Source of the DNA: CAYFJO01 sp964343305
Lineage (GTDB): Bacteria > Planctomycetota > Planctomycetia > Pirellulales > Pirellulaceae
DNA: 7,711 nt
Direction: 5' to 3'
NCBI GenBank assembly: GCA_964343305.1
Contig: CAYFJO010000497.1
Location: forward strand, 1-7,711
Below, one piece after another: positions 1 through 6,855 of this stretch. Each line of letters opens with the position of its first letter. Positions within the stretch are counted from its first letter, which is position 1. A program made the translations under genes and the position numbers. Below the pieces are notes generated by a model, which worked only from the letters and a program-made list of their open reading frames with translations, did not search any database and was not told the origin of the DNA.

Positions 1-68
1 ATCGAGACCAATTCTTTTTAACTCGAAATTAGGTTAACGGCGTTGAGTGCCACCCCCAACTTCTGCCT

Positions 69-97
69 TTGACAGCTAGTCCGCTGCCCAACATAGG
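69..97 (+). promoter_or_regulatory. candidate sigma70-type promoter for the GYF_2 gene
   Basis: A perfect TTGACA at 69-74 is followed 17 bases later by CATAGG at 92-97, which keeps only the central ATA of the TATAAT consensus. It lies about 80 bases upstream of the GYF_2 start. The -35 is strong and the -10 poor, and planctomycete promoters are little characterised, so this is only a candidate. The rest of 1-176 shows no gene I can support; a short open frame from the left edge stops at TAA near base 19 and could be the tail of an upstream gene. Confidence 0.25.
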
Positions 98-176
98 TCA
101 AAAAATACTGGCCGACTCGTGATGAAATTGCTAAACTAATTTCTCGTTTTTCGTTACAAAACTCAGGTGATTATCG

Positions 177-1547
177 ATGGCGCTGAACTGGTATTACAAA
201 AACGGAGATCAGCAACAGGGACCATTTTCTGTAGCCCAGGTCAAGCTGATGGCGCAGAAAAACCAAATTACTCCAAAGACGCTTTTGCGCCGCGAAGACA
301 GAACGAATTGGATCGAAGCCGCGAAAGTCCCCGGCTTGTTCGCCGCCGCTTCGCCACCACCTGCGGCTGCTGCACCAGTCGCGGCTGCACCAGCACCTCC
401 GCGCAAGGCGAAACCGGCACCAAGCAAACCGCTCCCAAAAGCAACGCCGGTTGCCGCAGCAAAGCCTCTGCAAGCCAAACCACTCCCCGCCAAACTTCCA
501 CAGGCCAAGCCGGCCGCCGCGGCAACGCCGGTTTACAGCACGGCATCAAAGCCCTCCCAACCGTTCGTGGCCACCGAGGAATCAACGACCCAATCACGAA
601 CCAAGCGGCGCAAATCCAATTCGGCAACGTTGATCATGATCGGCGCGGTCGTGTGCGGTATGATTGTGATCGTCGGTGTTTCGTATTTTGCGTTGAACAT
701 TTCGGAAGAGGCGCCGGCCACAAACACTGTCGCCCAAGCCTCAGTCGACCAGACGGCACAACCCGCCCCCACGTCGTCCAACGAATCAGAGGATGTCGAA
801 GCAAAAGTCGATCCCTTCGCTTCCATCGAAAAGTGGCAAGACATCACGAAACGGGCCGGGCTTGGGAAAAAAGGTGTGCGAGTTCAAGTTGTGTCCGCCT
901 GGCTGGGCGACGACTTGTCCGGTGGTTCGGCCATCACGAGTGGATCGGACAAACCGGACTATGTCTTCGTACAGGTGAAGATCACAAACAGCGGCGGAGA
1001 CCAGATGGATTACACGAGCTGGAACGAAACCGGCGCGGACTCGTCCGAGGCGTCAGGTGTGATGATGGACGATCAGGGAACGCTGTGCAAATTCGTCTCG
1101 CGAGCGGAATTGGATTCCGACGATCGGCTGCGCAAGAAGTGGATCGATCCACGAAGCGATGTGTCGGACGTGCTTGTCTTCAAGCCGCCTGTCGGCGAGT
1201 TCGAGTATTTGCGACTCGCGTTGCCGTTTTCGGCAGTTGGAATGAGCGGTTACGCTGGATTCGAGATTCCAGGCAGTTCGCTCGAAAAATCCAAGCCACT
1301 GGCGTCCGATGTCGCGGCCAATCGCCGAGCAACGGCCGGCGCGCCCATGCCAGCCGCTGACGACCCCAGTGTGGCAATCCCGCCAATCAAGTTGGGCAAG
1401 CCGAACAATTCAGCGACGGAGAAGCCGGTCGTGGAGCAAACGGCCGATGCCAAACCCGATGCGAACGCCGATACCGATGGACAGTCGGATACCATCGAGG
1501 ATCTATTGAAGAGCATCGAGCAATCCAAAGAGAGCAACGAGGAATAG
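177..1547 (+). CDS. GYF_2 (DUF4339)-domain single-span membrane protein
   Basis: 456 residues. Residues 1-55 resemble the GYF_2/DUF4339 domain: aromatic WYY at 5-7, GPFS at 15-18, and NWIEAAKVPGLF near the end of the domain. GYF-type domains are known as small protein-interaction modules, often for proline-rich partners. Residues ~56-130 are a low-complexity Ala/Pro/Lys linker. Basic residues RTKRRK (141-146) precede one hydrophobic helix at ~150-174, which would place the GYF domain and linker in the cytoplasm and the rest outside. Residues ~230-365 look beta-rich and resemble secreted ligand-like domains such as DUF4352, but that is a weak impression. The tail (~370-456) is acidic, polar and probably disordered. 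The ATG at 177 has AGGTGA at 165-170 with six bases of spacing, which decides the start. It lies just upstream of tilS on the same strand. Biochemical role unknown; a scaffold or envelope role is inference. Confidence 0.88.
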   Translation: MALNWYYKNGDQQQGPFSVAQVKLMAQKNQITPKTLLRREDRTNWIEAAKVPGLFAAASPPPAAAAPVAAAPAPPRKAKPAPSKPLPKATPVAAAKPLQAKPLPAKLPQAKPAAAATPVYSTASKPSQPFVATEESTTQSRTKRRKSNSATLIMIGAVVCGMIVIVGVSYFALNISEEAPATNTVAQASVDQTAQPAPTSSNESEDVEAKVDPFASIEKWQDITKRAGLGKKGVRVQVVSAWLGDDLSGGSAITSGSDKPDYVFVQVKITNSGGDQMDYTSWNETGADSSEASGVMMDDQGTLCKFVSRAELDSDDRLRKKWIDPRSDVSDVLVFKPPVGEFEYLRLALPFSAVGMSGYAGFEIPGSSLEKSKPLASDVAANRRATAGAPMPAADDPSVAIPPIKLGKPNNSATEKPVVEQTADAKPDANADTDGQSDTIEDLLKSIEQSKESNEE

Positions 1548-1627
1548 CTTCGGCCGACAATCTCACCTGGATGTTTCTTCGACGCGCGGTTGCCGAGAAT
1601 TCCGGTCGTTTTGTACGTTGGGTGAAC

Positions 1628-2614
1628 ATGGCCGAATTCGAAGACAAGCTGCGTGCCGCCTGGCCGCCTGACGATTGGAGGGACGTCACGATCCTGGTGG
1701 CCGTTTCCGGCGGTGCCGACAGTGTTGCGTTGCTGCGCGGACTGATCGCAATTGCATCGAACGAGGCAGGACAGATCGTGGCGGGCCATTTGAATCATCG
1801 TCTCCGCGGAAGTGAATCGGATGAAGACGCGACGTTCGTCAGAAACTTAAGCGAGCAATTGAACATACGCTGTGAAGTTGGCACAGCCGACATCGAACTG
1901 ACGCACACCGGCGGTGAAGGTCTCGAATCGATTGCCCGCCAATCGCGTTACGAATTCTTAAAGAACACCGCAAACGCGATCGGCGCACGTTTTGTCGTCA
2001 CCGCCCACACGGCCGACGATCAAGCCGAAACGGTTCTGCACCGCATCGTCCGCGGCACAGGCCTATCCGGCTTGGCCGGCGTTCCAGAAAAACGTCTGCT
2101 CACACACAGCGTGACGTTGGTGCGGCCCATGCTGAACATCTGGCGGGCGGAAGTCACCGAGTACCTGGATTCCCTCGGACAATCCTTCCGTTTGGATTCG
2201 AGCAATGCGGACCTGAGTTTTACGCGAAACAGAATCCGCCATCAGCTTATGCCGCTGTTGGCCGAAGAGTACAACGAGCGCGTTCAAGAGGCACTGTTGC
2301 GGCTCGCCACGCTCGCCGGCCAAACGCAATCGGCGATCGAAACATGGGTCGCCGATTTGTTCGACCGTGTCGTACAGATCCGCGACTCGCAGGTTGTCAT
2401 CGTGCCGGGCGACCGCGACACACCTCGCCATTTGAGTCGAGAACTGTTTAAGACGATCTGGCGACGAATGCAGTGGCCCGAACAGTCGATGAGCTTCGAA
2501 CACTGGGACCAATTGGCCGATTTATGCGAGGCGTCGATCGACCAGGCCAAGACGCTGCCCGGCAGCATCCGCGCAGAGAAAAAGGGCGGCCAACTCACGT
2601 TGACTCACCCTTGA
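1628..2614 (+). CDS. tilS: tRNA(Ile)-lysidine synthetase TilS
   Basis: TilS is a cytoplasmic N-type ATP pyrophosphatase that uses ATP to attach lysine to the wobble cytidine (C34) of the CAU-anticodon isoleucine tRNA, switching it from AUG to AUA decoding; it is generally essential in bacteria. The PP-loop SGGADS is at residues 27-32 of the 328-residue form, followed by HLNH and RLRGSESDED. The block TAHTADDQAETVLHRIVRGT and the motifs RPML and FTRNRIRH are typical of the family. The protein ends without an obvious C-terminal TilS_C domain, so it is a short form like that of Aquifex rather than the ~430-residue E. coli form. An upstream in-frame ATG at 1571 would add 19 residues, but these look unconserved and lack a good Shine-Dalgarno; the ATG at 1628 has only GGTGA two bases ahead. 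The start is therefore uncertain, the function is not. It probably shares a transcript with the GYF_2 gene. Confidence 0.95.
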   Translation: MAEFEDKLRAAWPPDDWRDVTILVAVSGGADSVALLRGLIAIASNEAGQIVAGHLNHRLRGSESDEDATFVRNLSEQLNIRCEVGTADIELTHTGGEGLESIARQSRYEFLKNTANAIGARFVVTAHTADDQAETVLHRIVRGTGLSGLAGVPEKRLLTHSVTLVRPMLNIWRAEVTEYLDSLGQSFRLDSSNADLSFTRNRIRHQLMPLLAEEYNERVQEALLRLATLAGQTQSAIETWVADLFDRVVQIRDSQVVIVPGDRDTPRHLSRELFKTIWRRMQWPEQSMSFEHWDQLADLCEASIDQAKTLPGSIRAEKKGGQLTLTHP

Positions 2615-2621
2615 ATTTGTC

Positions 2622-2646
2622 AATGGTCGCTGAACCAGCAACCATT
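2622..2646. terminator. hairpin between convergent genes, candidate bidirectional terminator
   Basis: An 11-bp stem with one mismatch (AATGGTCGCTG / CAGCAACCATT) closes a three-base loop AAC. It fills most of the 42-bp gap between the tilS stop and the stop of the minus-strand MFS gene. Neither side has a good T-run, so it does not fit the textbook intrinsic terminator. Its position between two convergent genes is the main argument. Confidence 0.45.
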
Positions 2647-2656
2647 ACTTAGTCGC

Positions 2657-4306
2657 TCATCCCCCGCCTTCATCAGCCTTGGCATCGCCTGCTTCTTCCT
2701 CAAGATGCTGGGCCTCATAACCGCCCGTCGATTTGAAGTAGAAAATCAGGATCAGGTAGGCAATCAACATGATCGTTGGGAAGATGGCCATCGCGGCCAG
2801 TGCACCTTGACTGCTGTTGTCGCCAATCAATTTCAGATCGGCATTGGCTTTGTCTTGCTGGTCCTTCGGCAGTTTGCCAACCAACGCTTTGACCTTATCT
2901 TCCGACACAGCTTGATACTTGATCACTTCGTAAATTGCACGATCTTCCACCACCGTCGCCTTGCCATCCTCAACGATGCCTGGGATTGCCTTATGAATGT
3001 CGGCGCTTGCAACGATCGCATCAATTTGCTTGCCTTCCTTCAATGCGCCGATGAACGGGAAGCCCAGTGTTCCGACCGCGAGCATCCCGATGCCGCTGAT
3101 CGCATTTAACGTCAAAGCGCCACCCTTGGGGCATTGTTCCGAAACGACACCAAGCATGGTTGGCCAGAAAAATGTCTTGCCAAAACCATAAAGTGTCGCG
3201 GCACCGAAAATAACCAAGCCGGTCGTAAAGGACAACGTATAGAGCCCAGCGATTGCAAGCGCTGCACTGACGGCCAGCAAACCCAATGGCGACAACGCAT
3301 GGACGATTGGCCCGGCGAAGAATCGCAACACCATCATGATTGCAGATGTATAGACCAATACCCACCCTGCATGAAAACTGTTTTCCTTGGCAATGCCATC
3401 CATGATTGCGGTAATCCAGCCATCCGTTCCAATTTCCGTCGTGGCCAATGGCATCATGATCAAAACCAAGAAAAACATCAGTGGGCGACCAAGCGACCGC
3501 GTATAGGCACCAAATAAGATTGCGATTCCCGCACCGATGCCAGCGAATACCCCTTTCACTGTGCCCGTGAGTCCTCTCGCAATATCCTCGTTCACACACA
3601 ATGCCGGGATCTCTTTGAAGAAGTCAATCAGTTGCAGCGCCACCAGGAAACCGACAATCGCAGCACCCAGGAAGCCAAACTCGGACAACATGTCTCGATA
3701 GCTAACACCTGACGAAACTCGTTCGCTGACGGGAAATTCGCGCGGCATCAACATGATCAAATACAAGACCGCAGGAATTGCGATCATGCCGACCTTGATC
3801 CACCATGGCACGGAATCGATGAAGATCGAAATCATGCCGGCGATGACCAAACCGCCTGGCCAACCCGCGTGTAGGATGTTCAACCACTTTGTCTTTTCCT
3901 TGCTAAACATTGTTGCCACAACCGGGTTGATGAACGCTTCGACAGTTCCGTTACCCAGTGCGAGAATCAAACTGCCCCAATAGAGCAGATTGAAGCCAAG
4001 GGCTTTGTCTTCCACGAAAAATGCAGACACGCCCATGATGGCCCAAATGATATGGCCGGCGAAGGCGAAGTACATTGATGTTTTGTAGCCGATTTTGTCA
4101 ATAAACAAACTGAAGCCGATGATGCTGACCGCGAACGGCCAAATGCCAATGCCCGCAAGGCGTCCCGCTTGGGCACCGTCCAAGCCAAATTGGTCAGCCC
4201 AGGTGTCGATCAAAAACATGCGGCTGATGAACCCAAACGCCGTCGTGATCAGTGCGATGAAACATCCCCAAAACACAATTGTGTCATTTCTGTTATCAGT
4301 AACCAT
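2657..4306 (-). CDS. MFS transporter, substrate unknown
   Basis: 549 residues, very hydrophobic, with about 12 helices. Helix 1 is at ~11-30 and helix 2 at ~48-68. The loop between helices 2 and 3 (FIDKIGYKTSM, ~68-78) is a degenerate form of MFS signature A (GxxxDRxGRR). Helix 4 leads into GNGTVEAFINPVVATMF (~118-134), a conserved-looking segment with polar and acidic residues that could sit in the transport path. An unusual hydrophilic stretch (~422-500), rich in Lys, Asp and Glu, separates the penultimate and last helices (last ~504-525); by normal MFS topology it would be periplasmic. The C-terminus is acidic and Gly-rich. ATG at 4306 is preceded by AGGAGT (4311-4316) four bases away, a convincing start. 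I cannot assign the substrate. It is convergent with tilS and divergent from the archaemetzincin gene. Confidence 0.88.
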   Translation of the reverse strand: MVTDNRNDTIVFWGCFIALITTAFGFISRMFLIDTWADQFGLDGAQAGRLAGIGIWPFAVSIIGFSLFIDKIGYKTSMYFAFAGHIIWAIMGVSAFFVEDKALGFNLLYWGSLILALGNGTVEAFINPVVATMFSKEKTKWLNILHAGWPGGLVIAGMISIFIDSVPWWIKVGMIAIPAVLYLIMLMPREFPVSERVSSGVSYRDMLSEFGFLGAAIVGFLVALQLIDFFKEIPALCVNEDIARGLTGTVKGVFAGIGAGIAILFGAYTRSLGRPLMFFLVLIMMPLATTEIGTDGWITAIMDGIAKENSFHAGWVLVYTSAIMMVLRFFAGPIVHALSPLGLLAVSAALAIAGLYTLSFTTGLVIFGAATLYGFGKTFFWPTMLGVVSEQCPKGGALTLNAISGIGMLAVGTLGFPFIGALKEGKQIDAIVASADIHKAIPGIVEDGKATVVEDRAIYEVIKYQAVSEDKVKALVGKLPKDQQDKANADLKLIGDNSSQGALAAMAIFPTIMLIAYLILIFYFKSTGGYEAQHLEEEAGDAKADEGGG

Positions 4307-4310
4307 GCGT

Positions 4311-4316
4311 ACTCCT
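4311..4316 (-). promoter_or_regulatory. Shine-Dalgarno of the MFS gene
   Basis: AGGAGT on the minus strand lies four bases before the ATG at 4306. It fixes that ATG as the start. Confidence 0.65.
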
Positions 4317-4438
4317 AGCTGGATCGAATGAAATGGCTTGACGATGGGGGTGAAAACTCGCTACCGCCGAGCCGGTGGACTGAGAGGATAACCGTCGTCT
4401 GCCGCGTCGGAATAAGTGACCTTTGAAGAATGGAGGGT

Positions 4439-4462
4439 GCCGAGACACATTCCCGGCTTTTT
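4439..4462 (+). terminator. weak terminator-like hairpin in the divergent intergenic region
   Basis: GCCGAGA (4439-4445) pairs with TCCCGGC (4451-4457) with one A-C mismatch, a five-base loop CACAT, and is followed by TTTTT at 4458-4462. It reads as an intrinsic terminator on the plus strand, although no plus-strand gene lies just upstream. It could end a short transcript, attenuate the leader of the downstream archaemetzincin gene, or be chance. The rest of the 406-bp stretch 4307-4712 has no gene, tRNA or riboswitch that I can recognise. Confidence 0.28.
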
Positions 4463-4482
4463 AGGAGAAATTTGAATGTTTG

Positions 4483-4511
4483 AGTATACAAGCTCTCTAT
4501 CGCAGTTGAAG
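4483..4511 (-). promoter_or_regulatory. candidate promoter for the MFS gene
   Basis: On the minus strand TATACT (4483-4488) matches TATAAT at five of six positions. A -35 candidate at usual distance is poor (TTCAAC, 16 bases upstream). It would give the MFS mRNA a leader of about 170 bases. Low confidence. Confidence 0.22.
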
Positions 4512-4700
4512 GCCACAGGTCGCGATTTGCCTCAATTTTTGACCCTATGTTACAAGGGCTTGCGAAATTCTGGACGGAATTGTTGGATCGCGCTAACATG
4601 GCCGTGGTGCCGAACGTCCCGAGGACGGCGGCCTTGGACTTGGGAACGGAAATGAAACTGCGTTGCGGTTCGCTGGGTTTCGTACCTTTGTCCAGCTAAA

Positions 4701-4705
4701 AGGAG
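4701..4705 (+). promoter_or_regulatory. Shine-Dalgarno that decides the GTG start of the archaemetzincin
   Basis: AGGAG lies seven bases before GTG at 4713. No ATG in this frame lies near the N-terminal hydrophobic segment, so this site is what supports the GTG start and hence the export signal. Confidence 0.75.
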
Positions 4706-4712
4706 CAGAACT

Positions 4713-5633
4713 GTGAAGACAAGTCGTTTGGTCGTTGGATGCTTGGTGGCCGGGTTGCTTGTGGCCACGATATTTCTCGTCACAGGTTTCGGTCGCGCGG
4801 GCGATGAGCGTTCGGATGCTTTGGGAAAGTTGATTCCCAAATTGAAGCCACTCCACAAACCCTTGCCCAAGCCGAGCCCCAATGATTGGCTTGCCCGTCA
4901 CGACGAGCCCGGCCAAACGTTGCACCAGTATCTTCGCGCCGATCCGGTCACGCTCACGAAAGACCGCAACACGATCTATGTGCAACCACTCGGCCCACTC
5001 ACCAAACAAGAGCGCGAGATCGTTGAACTCTCCGCCGAGTATCTTGGTCTTTATTTCAACTGTGCGGTGAAAATTCGTGATGAGCTGTCGCTGGATTTAA
5101 TTCCGCAGGGCAAACGACGCGTGCACTTTGGCGATGAACAAATCTTGACCACCTACGTTTTGAACGATGTCTTGAAATCGCGACTGCCCGACAACGCAGC
5201 GGCCTATATCGCATTCACGGCAACGGATCTGTGGCCGGGTAAAGGCTGGAACTTTGTGTACGGCCAGGCATCGCTTCGAAATCGAGTGGGAGTGTGGTCG
5301 CTCGCCCGAAATGGCGATCCGACAGAAAGCGACGCAGCATATCAACTCTGTTTGCTGCGCACGCTAAAGACGGCGACCCATGAGACGGGGCACATGTTTT
5401 CGATCAAGCATTGCATCGCGCACGAGTGCAATATGTGTGGCCGAAACCATCGCGACGAATCCGACCGGTCGCCGCTGTATCTGTGCCCGATCTGCATGGC
5501 CAAGATCTGCTGGGCGACGAACGCGGACCCCATCGAACGCTATCGAAAGCTGCAAGAGTTTTCTGAGGAAAACGGATTGGAAGCGGAAGCAGGATTTTTT
5601 GCTAAGTCCATTCAGGCCATTTCAACGCCATGA
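4713..5633 (+). CDS. archaemetzincin-family zinc metallopeptidase, N-terminally anchored or exported
   Basis: 306 residues. Archaemetzincins are metzincin-clan zinc peptidases with an added four-cysteine structural zinc site; archaeal ones are called AmzA and the human ones AMZ1 and AMZ2. Here the active-site motif is HETGHMFSIKHC at 223-234: zinc ligands H223, H227, H233 and general base E224. C234, C239, C258 and C261 form the expected CxxxxC...CPIC second zinc site, with NM at 240-241 (possible Met-turn). The block YGQASLRNRVGVWSLAR before the motif also fits the family. The glycine normally eighth in the metzincin motif is Ser230. Residues 1-5 are basic and 6-26 hydrophobic, a signal peptide or anchor without a convincing lipobox, followed by a Pro/Lys-rich linker (~37-55). 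Start is GTG with AGGAG seven bases upstream. Active peptidase activity is inferred; substrate unknown. Monocistronic by appearance. Confidence 0.92.
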   Translation: MKTSRLVVGCLVAGLLVATIFLVTGFGRAGDERSDALGKLIPKLKPLHKPLPKPSPNDWLARHDEPGQTLHQYLRADPVTLTKDRNTIYVQPLGPLTKQEREIVELSAEYLGLYFNCAVKIRDELSLDLIPQGKRRVHFGDEQILTTYVLNDVLKSRLPDNAAAYIAFTATDLWPGKGWNFVYGQASLRNRVGVWSLARNGDPTESDAAYQLCLLRTLKTATHETGHMFSIKHCIAHECNMCGRNHRDESDRSPLYLCPICMAKICWATNADPIERYRKLQEFSEENGLEAEAGFFAKSIQAISTP

Positions 5634-5666
5634 GAAATTGTCAGCGAATCCGGCCCCGTTTGGTCA

Positions 5667-5909
5667 TCAGCGTAGAGGGAATCCAAGTTCTTTACGCATC
5701 TGTGCGTCCGCTTCTTCGAGCGGCATTCCGCCCCCGGCTTCCATGCTCTCGATGCCCCGTTGAATTGCCTCGTGAACTTGTGTGTCGCACGTTTGTCAAA
5801 AAAGCGCTTTCTCGACGATGACATACACCCGCCCCGTCGCTGGATCAACCGCTTCAAACTCGTCACGGCCGTTAAGTGTGTCCGACAATTCTTTGCTGAG
5901 TTCAACCAT
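5667..5909 (-). pseudogene. small antitoxin-like gene interrupted by an in-frame TGA
   Basis: Reading the minus strand from ATG at 5909 gives 81 codons in one frame, ending at TGA 5667-5669, with a single internal TGA at codon 38 (5796-5798). The N-terminal part contains EFEAVDPATGRVYVIVEKALF (split here by the stop), and the C-terminal part contains VHEAIQRGIESMEAGGGMP and LEEADAQMRKELGFPLR. Both halves look like coding sequence, and together resemble the small planctomycete proteins with a DPxTxxxYV core and a helical tail of the AIxxGxxxxEAGxxxPLEEAD type that often act as, or are annotated as, toxin-antitoxin antitoxins. That link is from memory and is inference. The TGA sits next to a six-T run; losing one T gives ALFDK, so a compensated pair of indels is an alternative to a nonsense change. 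No toxin gene follows within the 33 bases to the archaemetzincin stop. No clear Shine-Dalgarno. Confidence 0.6.
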
Positions 5910-6521
5910 CAAGGTTTGTTAACGCAACGTGAGCATGAAGGTGACAGGAAAAGCGAGATAGTTGAAGCCAAACCTTCCTTTATGGAATCGAATTCACCAA
6001 CGCATTAATTCGATGGTCCGCTGGCTGAATCTTAGCCGCGAACGATCGAATGTCGTCGGCAGTCAAACCGAGATTTTGCATGTACATTTGCAGCTCTAGT
6101 TTTCTCTTGACGTTATTGTGACGAAGCAACTCATAAACGGTGGTCACAATGCTGCCCAGCAATCCGCCACTAATAACTCCTGCAAAGGCATGGGCAAATT
6201 CGTCCGCTCGACCAAAAAGAAAAAATCCTAAGTGCCGAAGAGACCAGAATAATGACCCGAAGATTACCGCGCACACAAAACCACCAACGTAACCGAACAG
6301 TGAAATCTGAATATCTTTATCGGCACGCGTATTTGCGATTCGGGTGAGCAAGGCGGCGACACTCTTCTCATTGATCGGAGACACTTGTTCATCTTCAAGC
6401 TGGTAACCCGATGCAACAGCAAGTTCAGTCATCGGCACATCAATCTGCCAGTCTTGTACCGTCTTGATATCGGCGTCTTTCTCGACAATCTCAGCGAACC
6501 CACACACTTCGCAAGTACGGA

Positions 6522-6529
6522 ACTTTTCT
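6522..6529. repeat. left 8-bp target-site duplication (ACTTTTCT)
   Basis: ACTTTTCT directly abuts the left end of the palindromic element and is repeated exactly at 6610-6617. Only one copy is needed to restore the coding frame. Confidence 0.7.
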
Positions 6530-6609
6530 GGTAGTGGGTGACTTTGAAGAAAAGAAGCCCGGCTTTTCCGAAAAAGCCGGGCTTCTAAAACGCAAAATCA
6601 CCCACTACC
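6530..6609. mobile_element. 80-bp MITE-like palindromic element
   Basis: Two 38-base arms (6530-6567 and 6572-6609) form an imperfect inverted repeat around a four-base loop. The outer 17 bases, starting GGTAGTGGGTGA, pair with one mismatch; a 6x6 unpaired block follows; the inner 15 bases around GAAGCCCGGCTTTT pair perfectly. The exact 8-bp repeats ACTTTTCT on both sides are typical of transposition target duplications (8 bp is known for several IS families). The element encodes nothing and would need a transposase in trans. It sits inside the minus-strand zinc-ribbon gene. I cannot name the parent insertion sequence. Confidence 0.75.
6547..6586 (-). terminator. intrinsic-terminator-like core of the palindromic element
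   Basis: On the minus strand a perfect 15-bp GC-rich stem (arms 6553-6567 and 6572-6586), with a four-base loop, is followed by a pyrimidine-rich tail TTTTCTTC (~6547-6554). The opposite strand has an A-rich tail instead. Any minus-strand transcript of the broken gene would likely end here. Confidence 0.45.
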
Positions 6610-6617
6610 ACTTTTCT
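6610..6617. repeat. right 8-bp target-site duplication (ACTTTTCT)
   Basis: Exact copy of 6522-6529, abutting the right end of the palindromic element. Confidence 0.7.
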
Positions 6618-6855
6618 AGCAACGTTTCGCTAATTCGAATCTACCTGTGTTTGATCGAAAAGGGCATGCGGTTGATCTTGTTCGCAGTGGGAGCATTTCG
6701 CGACGAAATGACCTATTGAATTCAAATACTGGTTATGTGAAGACCAAAATACGAACATCCCGCACACCCGCTGTTCATAGTTGTGACCGGCTGCAAACTG
6801 CTGGCAACAAGTAACTTATGTGTTTATTGTGCCGAATTCAAGGGTCGATTTTCTA

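Larger units (their letters stand above)
5980..6758 (-). pseudogene. zinc-ribbon, two-helix membrane protein gene broken by frameshift and insertion
   Basis: Three pieces on the minus strand. Piece 1, 6758 down to 6630, encodes 42 residues beginning MFVFWSSHNQ and containing KCSHCEQ, then a TAG. Deleting one A near 6633-6639 joins it to a second frame, SETLLEK. An 80-bp insertion plus 8-bp duplication (88 bases, not a multiple of three) then interrupts the codons at 6522-6617. Piece 2 resumes as FRTCEVCGFAEIVEK and runs to TAA at 5980. Repaired, the product has ~229 residues with C22-x2-C25 and C53-x2-C56, a clear zinc-ribbon pattern, a linker, and two hydrophobic helices (in the 175-residue remnant at ~68-90 and ~106-126), then a charged helical tail. 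The remnant could still be translated from the GTG at 6507, which would lose the ribbon. Function unknown. The repair is my inference, but restoring paired CxxC motifs argues for it. Confidence 0.65.

Noticed and set aside
167..1360. A 397-codon open frame overlapping the GYF_2 gene in another frame
   Set aside because: Arg-rich, low-complexity translation with no domain; the GYF_2 frame has a Shine-Dalgarno, a recognisable domain and a membrane helix. The overlap reflects GC-rich codon structure.
1571..1627. N-terminal 19-residue extension of TilS
   Set aside because: Residues look unconserved and the ATG at 1571 lacks a good ribosome site. Kept as an alternative start only.
4598..4699. 33-codon plus-strand frame from ATG 4598 upstream of the archaemetzincin
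   Set aside because: No Shine-Dalgarno, no recognisable sequence features, and nothing beyond chance length.
4722..4742. Possible lipobox (VVGC) in the archaemetzincin N-terminus
   Set aside because: The Cys is at residue 10, too early in the hydrophobic segment for a normal lipoprotein signal.
5760..6008. 82-codon plus-strand frame over the decayed segment
   Set aside because: Antisense shadow of the antitoxin-like gene; its minus-strand frame carries the protein-like sequence.
6694..6710. Perfect 7-bp inverted repeat CATTTCG-CGA-CGAAATG
   Set aside because: Lies inside the reconstructed coding part of the zinc-ribbon gene and is short enough to be chance; no operator context.
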